Source: Streptomyces sp. Tue 6430
Lineage (GTDB): Bacteria > Actinomycetota > Actinomycetes > Streptomycetales > Streptomycetaceae
Direction: 5' to 3'
Length of the DNA stretch: 64,000 nucleotides
Assembly (NCBI GenBank): GCA_021568835.1
Contig: JAKGSH010000010.1
Span: 186,001-250,000, forward strand
The translations under genes and the position numbers were made by a program. Every line of letters begins with the position of its first letter. Within the stretch, counting starts at the first letter, position 1. The notes below the pieces were generated by a model. It searched no databases. It worked only from the letters and a program-made list of their open reading frames with translations, and was not told the DNA's origin. Shown in pieces: positions 47,545-56,034 of the stretch.

Positions 47545-47745
47545 GTCCGGGCGGACGCCGAGTCCTGCCGCCGTCCGGATGCCCGAGTCGACAGGAGTGC
47601 ACCGGCAGGAGTGGAGGACCCGAGCAAGCCGGGTCGCCGGACCGGACGTCCCCGACAGGGAGGCGCCGGACCGAGCGGCCCTTGGGGTGAAGCCGCAGCA
47701 GCGGCCGGGCAACTTCGCCAGCCCGAATCCGACAGGTCATCCTTC
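47545..47745 (+). promoter_or_regulatory. ydaO/yuaA-type c-di-AMP riboswitch
   Basis: The 5' leader of the NlpC/P60 gene carries the hallmarks of the ydaO class: GCCGAGTCCTG near 47557, GAGGACCC at 47614-47621, CTTGGGGTGAAGCCGC at 47681-47696 and CCCGAATCCGACAGGTCA near 47722-47739, in the right order and spacing. Such leaders are known to sense cyclic di-AMP and to control wall hydrolases in Streptomyces. The start codon is about 26 bases past the aptamer. A separate hairpin CCCCGCC/GGCGGGG (47523-47542) sits just before it. Boundaries are approximate. Confidence 0.8.
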
Positions 47746-47770
47746 ACAGGCGGCTGACGAAGGGTTGCGC

Positions 47771-48242
47771 ATGACTGCGCTCAATCGTGTCCCGTCGCTC
47801 ATGGCCCGGGCCGGTACGGCCTCGGCGTTCGCCATCGCCGCCGTCGGCGGCTCGATCGTGGTCCCGGGGGCGGCGTCCGACGCCGCGGCCGCCACCCCGG
47901 CGACGAAGGCACTTCAGATCGCGGCCTCCAAGAAGGGCTCTCCCTACCGGTACGGGGCCACCGGGCCGAGCAGGTTCGACTGCTCGGGGCTGACGCTGTA
48001 CTCGTTCAAGAAGGCCGGCAAGAAGCTGCCGCGCACGGCCGCCCAGCAGTACAACAAGACGCGCCACATCTCCGCCGGCAGCCGCAAGGCCGGGACCTGG
48101 TGTTCTTCCACTCGGGGTCGAACGTCTACCACGTCGGGATCTACGCCGGTAAGGGCAAGATCTGGCACTCCCGAAGACCGGGGACGTGGTGAGGCTCCAG
48201 AAGATCTGGACCAAGAGCGTCTGGTACGGCCGGGTCAAGTGA
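47771..48242 (+). CDS. secreted NlpC/P60 peptidoglycan hydrolase, frameshifted
   Basis: The repaired protein is 157 residues: signal peptide (hydrophobic residues 17-34, cleavage near DAAAA), then one NlpC/P60 domain with PSRFDCSGLTLYSF (catalytic Cys), NVYHVGIYAG (catalytic His) and IWHSPKTG (third polar residue). It cuts stem-peptide bonds in the wall. One G is lost at 48092-48094 and one C at 48170-48172. The leader is a c-di-AMP riboswitch, linking this enzyme to c-di-AMP control of growth or spore germination. No SH3 or LysM domain is present. Start ATG 47771. Confidence 0.9.
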
Positions 48243-48245
48243 CCT

Positions 48246-48289
48246 CCCGGGGCGGTGGTGGCGTCCTGACGCGCCGCCACCGCCCCGGG
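48246..48289 (+). terminator. terminator of the NlpC/P60 gene
   Basis: An 18-base stem with one G-T pair (arms 48246-48263 and 48272-48289, loop of eight bases) begins just after the stop codon. Confidence 0.85.
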
Positions 48290-48396
48290 ATCCGCTCCCG
48301 GCCCCGCGAGGGCGCCACGGGCTCAGGACGGCCTCCCGTGGCTCCATGGGGCCGGGCGGGGTCCCGTGAGGGCCCGGTGGGGGGTCCTGAGGGGCC

Positions 48397-48930
48397 TCAG
48401 AGGGGCACAGCGGAGTCCGAGCGGCCCCCGGAGCCCGTCAGGGGATCCTGCGGCCCCGCCGCCGTCACCGGCGCCGTCGTCACCGGCGCCGCCTTGCCGG
48501 CGGGCTCGCCGGGAACCGTCCAGGGCAGCTCGATGAAGACGGTCTTGCCGCCCTCGCGGGTGGGGCGGACCCGGAGCCTGCCACCGCGCTCCGCGGTCAG
48601 CCATCTGATGATCACCATGCCTCGGCCGTTGTCCTGCTGGACGGCGGCCGGCAGTCGTTGCGGGAAGCGCGGATGGCTGTCGGTGACGCCGATGTACAGC
48701 CGCTCGTCGCGGACGAGGACGAGGTCCACCGTGAAGGTGGGCGACTGCCCGAAGGTGTGCTGTACGGCGTTGGTGGCCAACTCGGAGACGATCAGGCGGA
48801 CGGTGTCGGCCAGCTCCGCGGTGGCCGGGAGGCCCCACTGCGCGAGGGTGTCGAGCACGTGGGTGCGGGCAGTGGACACCGAGGCGGGATCGCTCGGCAG
48901 AGTGACGGATGCTTCCAGGTGGTCTGCCAT
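48397..48930 (-). CDS. RsbW-like ATP-binding anti-sigma kinase
   Basis: A 177-residue HATPase_c protein of the serine-kinase anti-sigma class abundant in Streptomyces. The N box is LIVSELATNAVQHTFG, the D box VTDSHPRFP, and the glycine-rich lid NGRGMVIIRWL. The last 40 residues are a disordered Ala/Pro/Thr tail. It probably phosphorylates an STAS antagonist and holds a sigma factor; neither is encoded nearby, although SpoIIE phosphatases lie about 10 kb away. Start ATG 48930. Confidence 0.88.
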   Translation of the reverse strand: MADHLEASVTLPSDPASVSTARTHVLDTLAQWGLPATAELADTVRLIVSELATNAVQHTFGQSPTFTVDLVLVRDERLYIGVTDSHPRFPQRLPAAVQQDNGRGMVIIRWLTAERGGRLRVRPTREGGKTVFIELPWTVPGEPAGKAAPVTTAPVTAAGPQDPLTGSGGRSDSAVPL

Positions 48931-49273
48931 GGCGACGTCGTCCCTTTCCCACGGGACCGGCGTCCGACACGGTGCGGATGGTTCACGTACGGTCCCGGAC
49001 TGGTGCTCGCCGTCAGAGTGCCATCAACACGCCGGTCTCGGGTGGCTATCCACCAAGATATGCAGATGTCTGTCGCTCGTTGCGGTGAACTCTGCTAGGG
49101 CAGAGCGTATGCGGAGGGCCCGGAGGGAGTATGGAGCTCCCCGCGGGAAGCCCCCGCGGTGCGTCGCCGGGCCGTGGTGGAGAGCCCCGACGAGGACCGG
49201 CGGACGCGCCGGTGGACGCGAACACGAAGGCGTACGGCCGCCTCGCACCGGCTCACGGTGGTGCCGCACCGGC
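48931..49273. other. gap without a recognised gene
   Basis: This 343-base stretch lies upstream of the anti-sigma gene and past the end of bioF. It has a hairpin CTCTGC/GCAGAG around 49090-49104 and a well-placed GGAGGGAG before ATG 49131, but the frame from that ATG runs antisense into bioF and is Arg/Pro-rich without any recognisable motif. A small gene broken by indels cannot be excluded. Confidence 0.5.
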
Positions 49274-50399
49274 TCACGGCCGTGTCCGGTCGATCACCCG
49301 TACGGCGCGGTCGATCTCTTCCTCGCCGAGGTCCGCGCGGGCGGTCAGTCTCAGGCGCGAGACACCGTCGGGCACGGACGGGGGCGGAAGCAGCCCACGG
49401 CCAGGCCTGCCGTCCGGCAGTCCGCCGCCCAGCGCACGGCCGCCTCCGGGGACGGAGCCCGCACGGAGACGACCGCGGCGTCCGGACGCACCGCTTCCAG
49501 CCCCGCGGCCGTCAGGCGCGCGTGCAGCTCGCCCGCCACCGCACGCGCGCGTGCCGCGCGTTCCGGCTCGCGCCGCAGCAGCGTCAGGGCCGCCAGGGCG
49601 GCACCGGCCGCCGCCGGGGCGAGCCCGGTGTCGAAGATGAACGTCCGGGCGGCGTTGACCAGATGGTCGATCACGCGCGCGGGACCGAGCACGGCGCCGC
49701 CCTGGCTGCCCAGCGACTTGGACAGCGTGACCGTGACCACGACGTCCTCGGCCCCCGCCAGTCCCGCCGCGTGCGGCGCGCCGCGGCCGCCCGCGCCGAG
49801 GACGCCGAGACCGTGGGCGTCGTCGAGGACCAGACCGGCACCGTGCTCCGGCAGGCGTCGGCGAGGGCGGCCAGCGGGGCCGCGTCGCCGTCGACGGAGA
49901 AGACCGTGTCGGAGACCGCCAGGGCCGGGCCTTCGCCCGTTCCCAGCGCCTTGCGCACGGCGTCGGGGTCGGCGTGTGCGACGACCTGCGTCGTGCCGCG
50001 GGCCAGCCGGCAGCCGTCGATGAGCGAGGCGTGGTTGCCCGCGTCGGAGACGATCAGGGAGCCGTGCGGGGCCAGCGCGGTGACCGCGGCGAGGTTGGCG
50101 GCGTAGCCGGAGGAGAAGACCAGGGCCGCCTCGGAGCCGCAGAAGTCGGCCAGCTCCCGCTCCAGTTCGGCGTGCAGCTCGGTGGTGCCGGTGACGAGCC
50201 GGGAGCCGGTCGCGCCGCCGCCCCAGGTCCGCGCGGCCCGCGCCGCGCCCTCGGTGACCTCGGGGTGACGGGCGAGGCCCAGGTAGTCGTTGCTCGCGAG
50301 GTCCAGGAGGGGCGAGTCGGCCGGACGGGGGCGCAGGGTCCGTACGAGTCCGGCGGTGCGGCGCGCCCGCGCCCGCTCGTCGATCCAGCCGAACGCCAT
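49274..50399 (-). CDS. bioF: 8-amino-7-oxononanoate synthase, frameshifted
   Basis: The repaired protein is 375 residues. It is a PLP enzyme condensing pimeloyl-ACP/CoA with alanine, the first dedicated step of the biotin ring. Motifs: SNDYLGLARHPEV, GATGSRLVTG, LDDAHGLGVLGAGGRG and TLSKSLGSQGG with the PLP-binding Lys. Bases are lost near 49857 and at about 49381; the second restores the C-terminus PPSVPDGVSRLRLTAR. ATG 50399 follows GGAGGG. It is divergent from bioBAD, sharing a 151-base regulatory gap. Confidence 0.93.
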
Positions 50400-50463
50400 G
50401 GCTCGCCCTCCGGGGATTTTGTAGGCAGTGGACAGACACTAGCCGTACGGTGCGCATCCCATG

Positions 50464-50481
50464 GTGTGGCAATACCCACAC
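50464..50481. promoter_or_regulatory. inverted repeat in the bioF-bioB divergent region
   Basis: GTGTGG-CAATAC-CCACAC is a perfect dyad midway between the two bio transcription units and is the best operator candidate there. No recognisable BirA or BioQ consensus is seen. Confidence 0.4.
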
Positions 50482-50550
50482 GTCGAATGCCCTTCGTTGT
50501 ACGAACTCTCCCTGGCCCGCGCACGGGTCGGTAAGACAGGATCGGCTCTC

Positions 50551-51792
50551 ATGGACCTGCTGAACACGCTGGTGGACAAGGGGCTTCGGCGCGAGCCGCC
50601 GACCCGTGAAGAGGCGCTGGCCGTGCTGGCCACGTCCGACGACGACCTGCTCGACGTGGTGGCCGCGGCCGGAAGGGTGCGCCGCCACTGGTTCGGGCGA
50701 CGGGTGAAGCTCAACTACCTCGTCAATCTGAAGTCGGGCCTGTGCCCGGAGGACTGCTCCTACTGCTCCCAGCGGCTCGGCTCCACGGCCGGGATCCTCA
50801 AGTACACCTGGCTCAAGCCCGACGAGGCCTCGCGGGCCGCCGCCGCGGGGCTGGCCGGGGGTGCCAAGCGGGTCTGCCTGGTGGCGTCCGGGCGGGGCCC
50901 GACCGACCGGGACGTCGACCGGGTCTCCGAGACCATCAAGGCGATCAAGGACCAGAACGAGGGCGTCGAGGTGTGCGCCTGCCTGGGCCTGCTCTCCGAC
51001 GGCCAGGCGGAACGGCTGCGCGAGGCGGGCGCGGACGCCTACAACCACAACCTGAACACGTCCGAGGAGACGTACGCGGACATCACGACCACGCACACGT
51101 ACGCCGACCGGGTGGACACGGTGCACAAGGCGCACGCGGCCGGTCTGTCGGCGTGCTCGGGGCTGATCGCCGGCATGGGCGAGACGGACGAGGACCTGGT
51201 CGACGTCGTCTTCTCGCTGCGCGAACTGGACCCCGACTCCGTCCCGGTGAACTTCCTGATCCCGGTCGAGGGCACCCCGCTGGCGAAGGAGTGGAACCTC
51301 ACCCCGCAGCGCTGTCTGCGCATCCTGGCCATGGTGCGGTTCGTCTGCCCGGACGTGGAGGTGCGCATCGCGGGCGGCCGTGAGGTCCACCTGCGCACGA
51401 TGCAGCCGCTCGCCCTGCACCTGGCCAACTCGATCTTCCTCGGCGACTACCTCACCACCGAGGGCCAGGCCGGCAAGGCGGACCTCGACATGATCGCGGA
51501 CGCCGGGTTCGAGGTGGAGGGCGCGGGCGAGATGACGCTGCCGGAACACCGGGCCGGCGGCGGCTGCGGGTCCCACGAGGGCGGCGGCTGCGGGTCCCAC
51601 GAGGGCGGCGGCTGCGGATCGCACGGGCAGGGGGGTGTCTGCGGGTCGCACGGGCAGGAGGACGTCCGCGCTGCGAACGAGGGCGGCGGTGCCCGCGGTC
51701 CGGCTTCCGCCCCGCAGGCGAACGAGGTCCGTACGGACCTGGTCGCCGTCCGCCGCCGGGGCGCCGGGACGGACCTCGCGCCCAATGCCTGA
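50551..51792 (+). CDS. bioB: biotin synthase with Cys/His-rich C-terminal extension
   Basis: A 413-residue radical-SAM enzyme inserting sulfur into dethiobiotin. The [4Fe-4S] motif is [14 protein letters not shown], and [30 protein letters not shown] and [18 protein letters not shown] are typical BioB blocks. The normal BioB domain ends near residue 330; residues 336-369 are four tandem GGGCGSH-type repeats rich in Cys, His and Gly, followed by a 44-residue polar tail. ATG 50551 is chosen over the in-frame ATG 50461. Its end overlaps bioA by eight bases. The frame is unbroken. Confidence 0.95.
   Translation: MDLLNTLVDKGLRREPPTREEALAVLATSDDDLLDVVAAAGRVRRHWFGRRVKLNYLVNLKSGLCPEDCSYCSQRLGSTAGILKYTWLKPDEASRAAAAGLAGGAKRVCLVASGRGPTDRDVDRVSETIKAIKDQNEGVEVCACLGLLSDGQAERLREAGADAYNHNLNTSEETYADITTTHTYADRVDTVHKAHAAGLSACSGLIAGMGETDEDLVDVVFSLRELDPDSVPVNFLIPVEGTPLAKEWNLTPQRCLRILAMVRFVCPDVEVRIAGGREVHLRTMQPLALHLANSIFLGDYLTTEGQAGKADLDMIADAGFEVEGAGEMTLPEHRAGGGCGSHEGGGCGSHEGGGCGSHGQGGVCGSHGQEDVRAANEGGGARGPASAPQANEVRTDLVAVRRRGAGTDLAPNA
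51556..51657 (+). repeat. 24-bp tandem repeat inside bioB
   Basis: Two perfect copies of a 24-base unit (51556-51579, 51580-51603), a third with changes (51604-51627) and a fourth diverged copy (51634-51657) encode GGGCGSH repeats with a Cys and His each. Confidence 0.85.
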
Positions 51793-53065
51793 GCGGGACG
51801 TGTCCGGGCTGCTGGACCTCGACCGGCGGCACGTGTGGCATCCGTACGGTCCGATGCCGGGCCGGGTGGACCCGCTCGTCGTGGAGTCGGCGAGCGGGGT
51901 CCGGCTGCGGCTCGCCGACGGTTCCGGCGAGCTGGTCGACGGCATGTCCTCCTGGTGGTCGGCGATTCACGGCTACGGCCACCCGGTGCTCGACGAGGCG
52001 GCGCGGGCCCAGCTCGGGCGGATGAGCCACGTCATGTTCGGCGGGCTCACCCACGAGCCCGCCGTACGGCTGGCGAAGCTGCTCGTCGACATCTCCCCCG
52101 AGGGGCTGGAGCACGTGTTCCTCGCCGACTCGGGGTCGGTGTCGGTCGAGGTCGCGGTGAAGATGTGCCTCCAGTACTGGCGCTCGCTGGGCCGCCCCCG
52201 CAAGCAGCGGCTGCTGACCTGGCGCGGCGGCTACCACGGGGACACCTGGCAGCCGATGTCCGTGTGCGACCCCGAGGGCGGGATGCACGACCTGTGGACC
52301 GGGGTCCTGCCCCGGCAGGTGTTCGTCGGTCCGCCGCCCGCCGAGTACGACGAGACGTACGCGCGTGAGCTGCGTGCGGCGATCGGGCGGCACGCCGACG
52401 AGCTGGCCGCGGTGATCGTGGAGCCGGTGGTGCAGGGCGCCGGCGGGATGCGGTTCCACTCCCCCGCGTACCTGACGGTGCTGCGCGAGGCGTGCGACGA
52501 GCACGGCGTACTGCTGGTGTTCGACGAGATCGCCACCGGATTCGGCCGCACGGGCGCGCTGTTCGCCGCCGGTCACGCCGGGGTGACCCCGGACGTGATG
52601 TGCGTCGGCAAGGCGATGACCGGCGGTTACCTGACGATGGCCGCGACGCTGTGCACGAGCCGGGTCGCCGACGGCATCTCGCGGGGCGAGGTGCCGGTGC
52701 TGGCCCACGGTCCGACGTTCATGGGCAACCCGCTGGCCGCGGCGGTCGCCTGCGCCTCGATCGAGCTGCTTCTCGGGCAGGACTGGCTCGCGGAGGTCCG
52801 GCGGCTCGAGGCGGGGCTGCGGGTGGGGCTCGCCCCGGCCGCGGACCTGCCGGGCGTGAAGGACGTACGGGTGCTCGGTGCCATCGGGGTCGTCCAGCTC
52901 GACCACGAGGTGGACATGGAGGCCGCCACGCGGGCGGCCGTGCGCGAGGGCGTCTGGCTGCGGCCCTTCCGCGACCTCGTCTACACGATGCCGCCGTACG
53001 TCACCGGCGACGAGGACGTGGCACGGATCGCGCGGGCCGTGTGCGCGGCGGCGCGGGAGGGATGA
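51785..53065 (+). CDS. bioA: adenosylmethionine-8-amino-7-oxononanoate aminotransferase
   Basis: An intact 426-residue class III, PLP-dependent transaminase using AdoMet as amino donor to make 7,8-diaminononanoate. Seen: [40 protein letters not shown] and [14 protein letters not shown] with the PLP-binding Lys; [10 protein letters not shown] is also characteristic. The Tyr-less WWSAIHGY entry motif is family typical. It overlaps bioB by eight bases and is followed at once by bioD, so the three genes are one operon. Confidence 0.96.
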   Translation: MPERDVSGLLDLDRRHVWHPYGPMPGRVDPLVVESASGVRLRLADGSGELVDGMSSWWSAIHGYGHPVLDEAARAQLGRMSHVMFGGLTHEPAVRLAKLLVDISPEGLEHVFLADSGSVSVEVAVKMCLQYWRSLGRPRKQRLLTWRGGYHGDTWQPMSVCDPEGGMHDLWTGVLPRQVFVGPPPAEYDETYARELRAAIGRHADELAAVIVEPVVQGAGGMRFHSPAYLTVLREACDEHGVLLVFDEIATGFGRTGALFAAGHAGVTPDVMCVGKAMTGGYLTMAATLCTSRVADGISRGEVPVLAHGPTFMGNPLAAAVACASIELLLGQDWLAEVRRLEAGLRVGLAPAADLPGVKDVRVLGAIGVVQLDHEVDMEAATRAAVREGVWLRPFRDLVYTMPPYVTGDEDVARIARAVCAAAREG

Positions 53066-53067
53066 GC

Positions 53068-53861
53068 ATGCCGATCCTGGTGATCACGGGGACGGGCACG
53101 GAGGTCGGCAAGACGGTCACGACCGCCGCCGTCGCCGCCGCCGCGCTCGCGGCGGGCCGCTCGGTGGCCGTGCTGAAGGCCGCCCAGACCGGCGTACGGC
53201 CGGACGAGCGCGGTGACGCGGACGAGGTCGCGCGGCTGGCGGGTGACGTCACGACCGCCGAACTGGCGCGCTACCCGGAGCCGTTGGCACCGGCGACGGC
53301 GGCCCTGCGGGCCGGGATGGTGCCCGTGCGGCCGCGCGAGGTCGCCGACGCGGCGGCCGAGCTGGCCACCGGGCACGACCTGGTCCTCGTCGAGGGGGCC
53401 GGCGGGCTCCTGGTGCGGTTCGACGAGGCGGGCGGCACGCTGGCCGACGCCGCGGAGCTGCTGCGGGCGCCGGTGCTGGTGGTGGCGTCGGCGGGACTGG
53501 GCACGCTGAACACGACCGACCTGACGGCCCGTGAACTGCGTTTGCGGGGTCTGGAGTTGCTCGGGGTGGTGATCGGCTCCTGGCCCGCGTCGCCCGACCT
53601 GGCGACGCGGTGCAACGTCATCGACCTGCCGGACGTCGCCGGCGCCCCGCTGCTCGGCGCGCTGCCCGCCGGCTCGGGCTCGCTCGCCCCGCCGGTTTCC
53701 GTGCGGCGGCCCCCGGCTGGCTGGCGTCCCGGCTGGACGGGACGTGGGAGGCGGAGGCCTTCCGGCGCCGGACGGCACCGGAGCCCTGGAGCCCGTCCCC
53801 AAAGCCGCCGGGGGGCCGGGACCTGCCCTTCGGCCGGGAGGCGGATCGGTTCGACGCGTGA
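53068..53861 (+). CDS. bioD: dethiobiotin synthetase, frameshifted
   Basis: After repair 264 residues. The ATP-dependent carboxylase closes the ureido ring of dethiobiotin. The P-loop ITGTGTEVGKTV is near the N-terminus, followed by KAAQTGV (substrate Lys), VLVEGAGGLLV and LNTTDLTARELRLRGL. One base is lost near 53695 (restoring LAPAGFRAAAPGWLASRL). ATG 53068 is seven bases past GGGAGGG and two bases after the bioA stop; ATG 53062, overlapping the stop, is less well placed. The C-terminal 25 residues are Pro/Arg-rich. Confidence 0.92.
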
Positions 53862-53927
53862 GCGGGGGGCGCGACGGGCGGGTACGGGGGAGAATCCCGG
53901 TAGGCCCGTGCCGCCAGGGAGGTCGCC

Positions 53928-54623
53928 ATGCCGATACGGCCCGCCGGCTCCGGCGAGGTGTCCGGCGATCCCGTCCACCACCCGCTGTTCGCGCGCTGTT
54001 ACGCCCGGTTGAGCGTGACCGCGGAGACCCGCGGGGGCCTGGCCGCGCTGCGCGGCCGGCTGCTCGCCGGGCTCTTCGGCCGTGTCATCGAGATCGGCGC
54101 GGGCAACGGCCTGAACTTCGCGCACTACCCGGGCACGGTCTCCGAGGTCGTGGCGATCGAGCCGGAGCGGCGGCTGCGCGCCCTGGCGGTGCGGGCCGCG
54201 CCGGGGGCCGGGGTGCCGGTGGACGTCGTGCCGGGCACGGCCGAGGCCCTGCCGGTCGGGAACGGGGCCTTCGACGCGGCGGTGTTCTCCCTGGTCCTGT
54301 GCAGCGTGCGGGACCTGCCGCGGGCCCTCGCCGAGGTACGGCGGGTGCTGCGGCCCGGTGGCGAGGTGCGGTTCCTGGAGCACGGCACGGGCGGCGGCCC
54401 GGCCATGGTCCTCACCCAGCGCGCGCTGGACCGGACGGTGTGGCCGCTCCTCAGCGGCGGCTGCCACCTCTCCCGTGACCCGGTCGGGGCACTGCGCGAC
54501 GCCGGGTTCGAACTCGGCCCGTACCGCAGTCTGCTGGTCCCGGAGAAGGGACCGGCGCTGCCCTCGTCGTACTGCCGGCTGGGCACGGCCTGGCGGCCGG
54601 TCGCCGACGGGACGCTCCGCTAG
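53928..54623 (+). CDS. class I SAM-dependent methyltransferase
   Basis: A 231-residue methyltransferase. Motif I is RVIEIGAGNGLNFAHYP, then an acidic AIEPERRLR (motif post-I), LPVGNGAFDAAVFSLVLCSV and LRPGGEVRFLEHG. It resembles UbiE/YcgJ-like enzymes acting on small molecules; no substrate clue is present in the neighbourhood. ATG 53928 follows GGGAGGTC. The stop codon TAG is at the boundary of the palindromic MITE-like element, so the transcript reads directly into it. Confidence 0.85.
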   Translation: MPIRPAGSGEVSGDPVHHPLFARCYARLSVTAETRGGLAALRGRLLAGLFGRVIEIGAGNGLNFAHYPGTVSEVVAIEPERRLRALAVRAAPGAGVPVDVVPGTAEALPVGNGAFDAAVFSLVLCSVRDLPRALAEVRRVLRPGGEVRFLEHGTGGGPAMVLTQRALDRTVWPLLSGGCHLSRDPVGALRDAGFELGPYRSLLVPEKGPALPSSYCRLGTAWRPVADGTLR

Positions 54624-54800
54624 GGGGTGTTTCGAAAGTGGCGTCGTCTGCCCGAAGGGCAGGCCCGGCGGCGTCTGGTGCGTGCGATCGCAAGGCGGAG
54701 GGTCGCCCCGATACTGGTTGTATCGGGGTGATCCCGACAACGCGGCGAGCGTGCGTGCCAGGCGTCGCCGGGCAGGCGGGACTTTCGAAACACCCCCCAG
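54620..54800. mobile_element. MITE-like palindromic element
   Basis: Perfect 17-base terminal inverted repeats GGGGGTGTTTCGAAAGT (54623-54639) and its complement (54781-54797), extended to 20 with one mismatch, bound a 181-base segment. The centre is a perfect hairpin CCCCGATAC-TGGTT-GTATCGGGG (54706-54728) and the inner halves are partly complementary. There is no ORF inside. Such non-coding elements are moved by transposases in trans. It touches the stop of the methyltransferase gene and may serve as its terminator. No clear target duplication is seen. Confidence 0.65.
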
Positions 54801-55043
54801 GCCCTGCCGTCACCTTCCCGCCTGCCCGTCACGCCCTGCACGCCCTCCCGCCGCGCCGGGCCCCGACCCGGGTGCGTCCCGTACGGGGACCAGGGCCCGG
54901 CGCTCCCCCGGCCTTCGGCCGGGAGGACCCCCGGCAGCACGCACCCGGCGCCGCGGGGCCCGCCCTCCGGGCGGACGACGCGGAGGCGACGACGGGCCGC
55001 GGGGCATGCCCGGACAGCGCGTCCGGGGAGCCGGCGGGGCCGC
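54801..55043. other. gap without a recognised gene
   Basis: GC-rich sequence with several short CGGCCGGGAGG-like inverted stretches. I see no convincing coding frame, promoter or repeat array here beyond the adjoining MITE-like element. Confidence 0.5.
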
Positions 55044-55256
55044 TCACCGACTCCAGCGGCGCAGCTCCCGCGCGATGTCGTGAACCGACGCCTCGCCGGT
55101 CTTGGCCAGGCGGGCCAGGTCGCGGACCTGTTCGGGGGAGGTCACGACCTTCGCTCCGCTCGCCACCAGGCAGGCGTAGGCGACGGCGCACGCGAAGAGG
55201 GCGTTCGAGCGCTCCGGGGCCGGGACGTGCAGGAGGAGTTGCAGGAGGGCCGCCAC
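55044..55256 (-). CDS. small conserved protein of unknown function
   Basis: About 70 residues ending SPEQVRDLARLAKTGEASVH followed by DIARELRRWSR. The middle PERSNALFACAVAYACLVASG looks helical and partly buried. I do not recognise a named family. The start is uncertain: GTG 55256 is in frame but lacks a ribosome site, while GTG 55276 in another frame would need one inserted base, which the local error pattern makes possible. It lies convergent to no gene and divergent from the GNAT gene. Function unknown. Confidence 0.5.
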   Translation of the reverse strand: MAALLQLLLHVPAPERSNALFACAVAYACLVASGAKVVTSPEQVRDLARLAKTGEASVHDIARELRRWSR

Positions 55257-55400
55257 GCGGCCGGGGCGGCCGTCACCTCCGGGACGCACGGGGCCGGCGC
55301 CGGCGGGAAGCCGGGCCGGCGCCCCGGCGGGAGAGGGGCCGCGGGCGTCCGGATGCTGGAATCCCGGGCCGGGGTGTTTCCCGCGTGATGGGATCGCCCC

Positions 55401-55825
55401 ATGTCTGATCTGCGGATACGGGCCGCGACGCCCGACGACCTCGACGCCGTGCTGGCCTTCTGGAAGACCGCCGCCGAGGGCACGAGCATCAGCGACGACC
55501 GCGAGGGCGTGGAGCGGCTCGTCGCCCGCGACCCCGGGGCGCTGCTCCTGGCGGAGCGCGGCGGTGAGCTGGCGGGCACGGTGATCGCCGGCTTCGACGG
55601 CTGGCGCTGCCACCTCTACCGGCTGGCGGTGCGTCCGGCGCACCGCCGCCAGGGCATCGGATCGGCGCTGCTCGCCGCCGCGGAGGAGCGGTTCGTCCGG
55701 CTCGGGGGCGGCGCGGCGACGCGATGGTGCTGACGCGCAACGAGACGGCCCATCATGCGTGGCGCGCGGCGGGGTACATGCCGGAGGAGAAGTGGCGGCG
55801 CTGGGTGAAGCCGCTGACCGGCTGA
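55401..55825 (+). CDS. GNAT family N-acetyltransferase, frameshifted
   Basis: The repaired protein is 141 residues. LRIRAATPDDLDAVLAFWKT starts the fold, LYRLAVRPAHRRQGIGSALL gives the acetyl-CoA loop (R-x-x-G-I-G), and the restored end reads AMVLTRNETAHHAWRAAGYM, the usual GNAT strand with the Asn. One G is lost in the run 55701-55706; unrepaired, the frame stops at once. ATG 55401. It resembles RimI-like single-domain acetyltransferases; substrate unknown. Confidence 0.82.
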
Positions 55826-55895
55826 GCCCACGGCGCTCCGGTCGGGCGGCCGGGCCGGGCGGCCGACCACAACCTTTTGCCGATCCTTTACCCTT

Positions 55896-55923
55896 AGGGG
55901 ACCGTACGACCGTGCGGTCCCCT
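55896..55923 (+). terminator. 12-bp hairpin upstream of the CNNM pair
   Basis: Arms 55896-55907 and 55912-55923 pair over 12 bases with one G-T pair around loop GACC. It may end the GNAT transcript or form the 5' structure of the CNNM leader; TACCCT just upstream (55889-55894) resembles a -10. Confidence 0.6.
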
Positions 55924-55956
55924 CACCGAGTCCTCGAAAGGTGTGAGCCTCCGCCC

Positions 55957-56034
55957 ATGGGCGAGCCTCCTGGTTCCCGACGTCGCGCGATCCTCCCCGT
56001 CCTGCCCGATCATGGGACGGAGGTGAACCGGTGA
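55957..56034 (+). CDS. short upstream ORF, possible leader peptide of the CNNM genes
   Basis: A 25-codon frame whose stop (56032-56034) shares one base with the ATG of the first CNNM gene. The peptide starts MGEPPGSRRR and continues AILPVLPDHG; an acidic residue and Pro pair near the start followed by Arg-Arg-Arg resembles the magnesium-sensing MgtL leader of enteric bacteria (MEPDPTPLPRRR). Its ribosome site is weak (GAG nine bases upstream). CCTCC occurs at 55948-55952, 55966-55970 and 55992-55996 and could pair with the GGAGG site of the next gene at 56019-56023. The coding status and the MgtL-like role are inferences. Confidence 0.35.
   Translation: MGEPPGSRRRAILPVLPDHGTEVNR

Noticed and set aside
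47474..47770. In-frame extension upstream of the NlpC/P60 start
   Set aside because: This sequence is the c-di-AMP-type leader; the signal peptide begins at ATG 47771 and the extension has no protein-like features.
49131..49273. Small plus-strand gene after GGAGGGAG at 49119-49126
   Set aside because: The start site looks good, but the translation is Arg/Pro-rich, lacks motifs and runs into bioF antisense; left as an unassigned gap.
49351..51945. An 864-residue minus-strand frame joining part of bioF to sequence antisense to bioB
   Set aside because: Only the bioF section is meaningful. The N-terminal half is the shadow of bioB, joined by chance because bioF is frameshifted.
54623..54797. 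Full insertion sequence
   Set aside because: Terminal repeats are clear but the 141 bases between them cannot encode a transposase, so only a MITE-like element is claimed.
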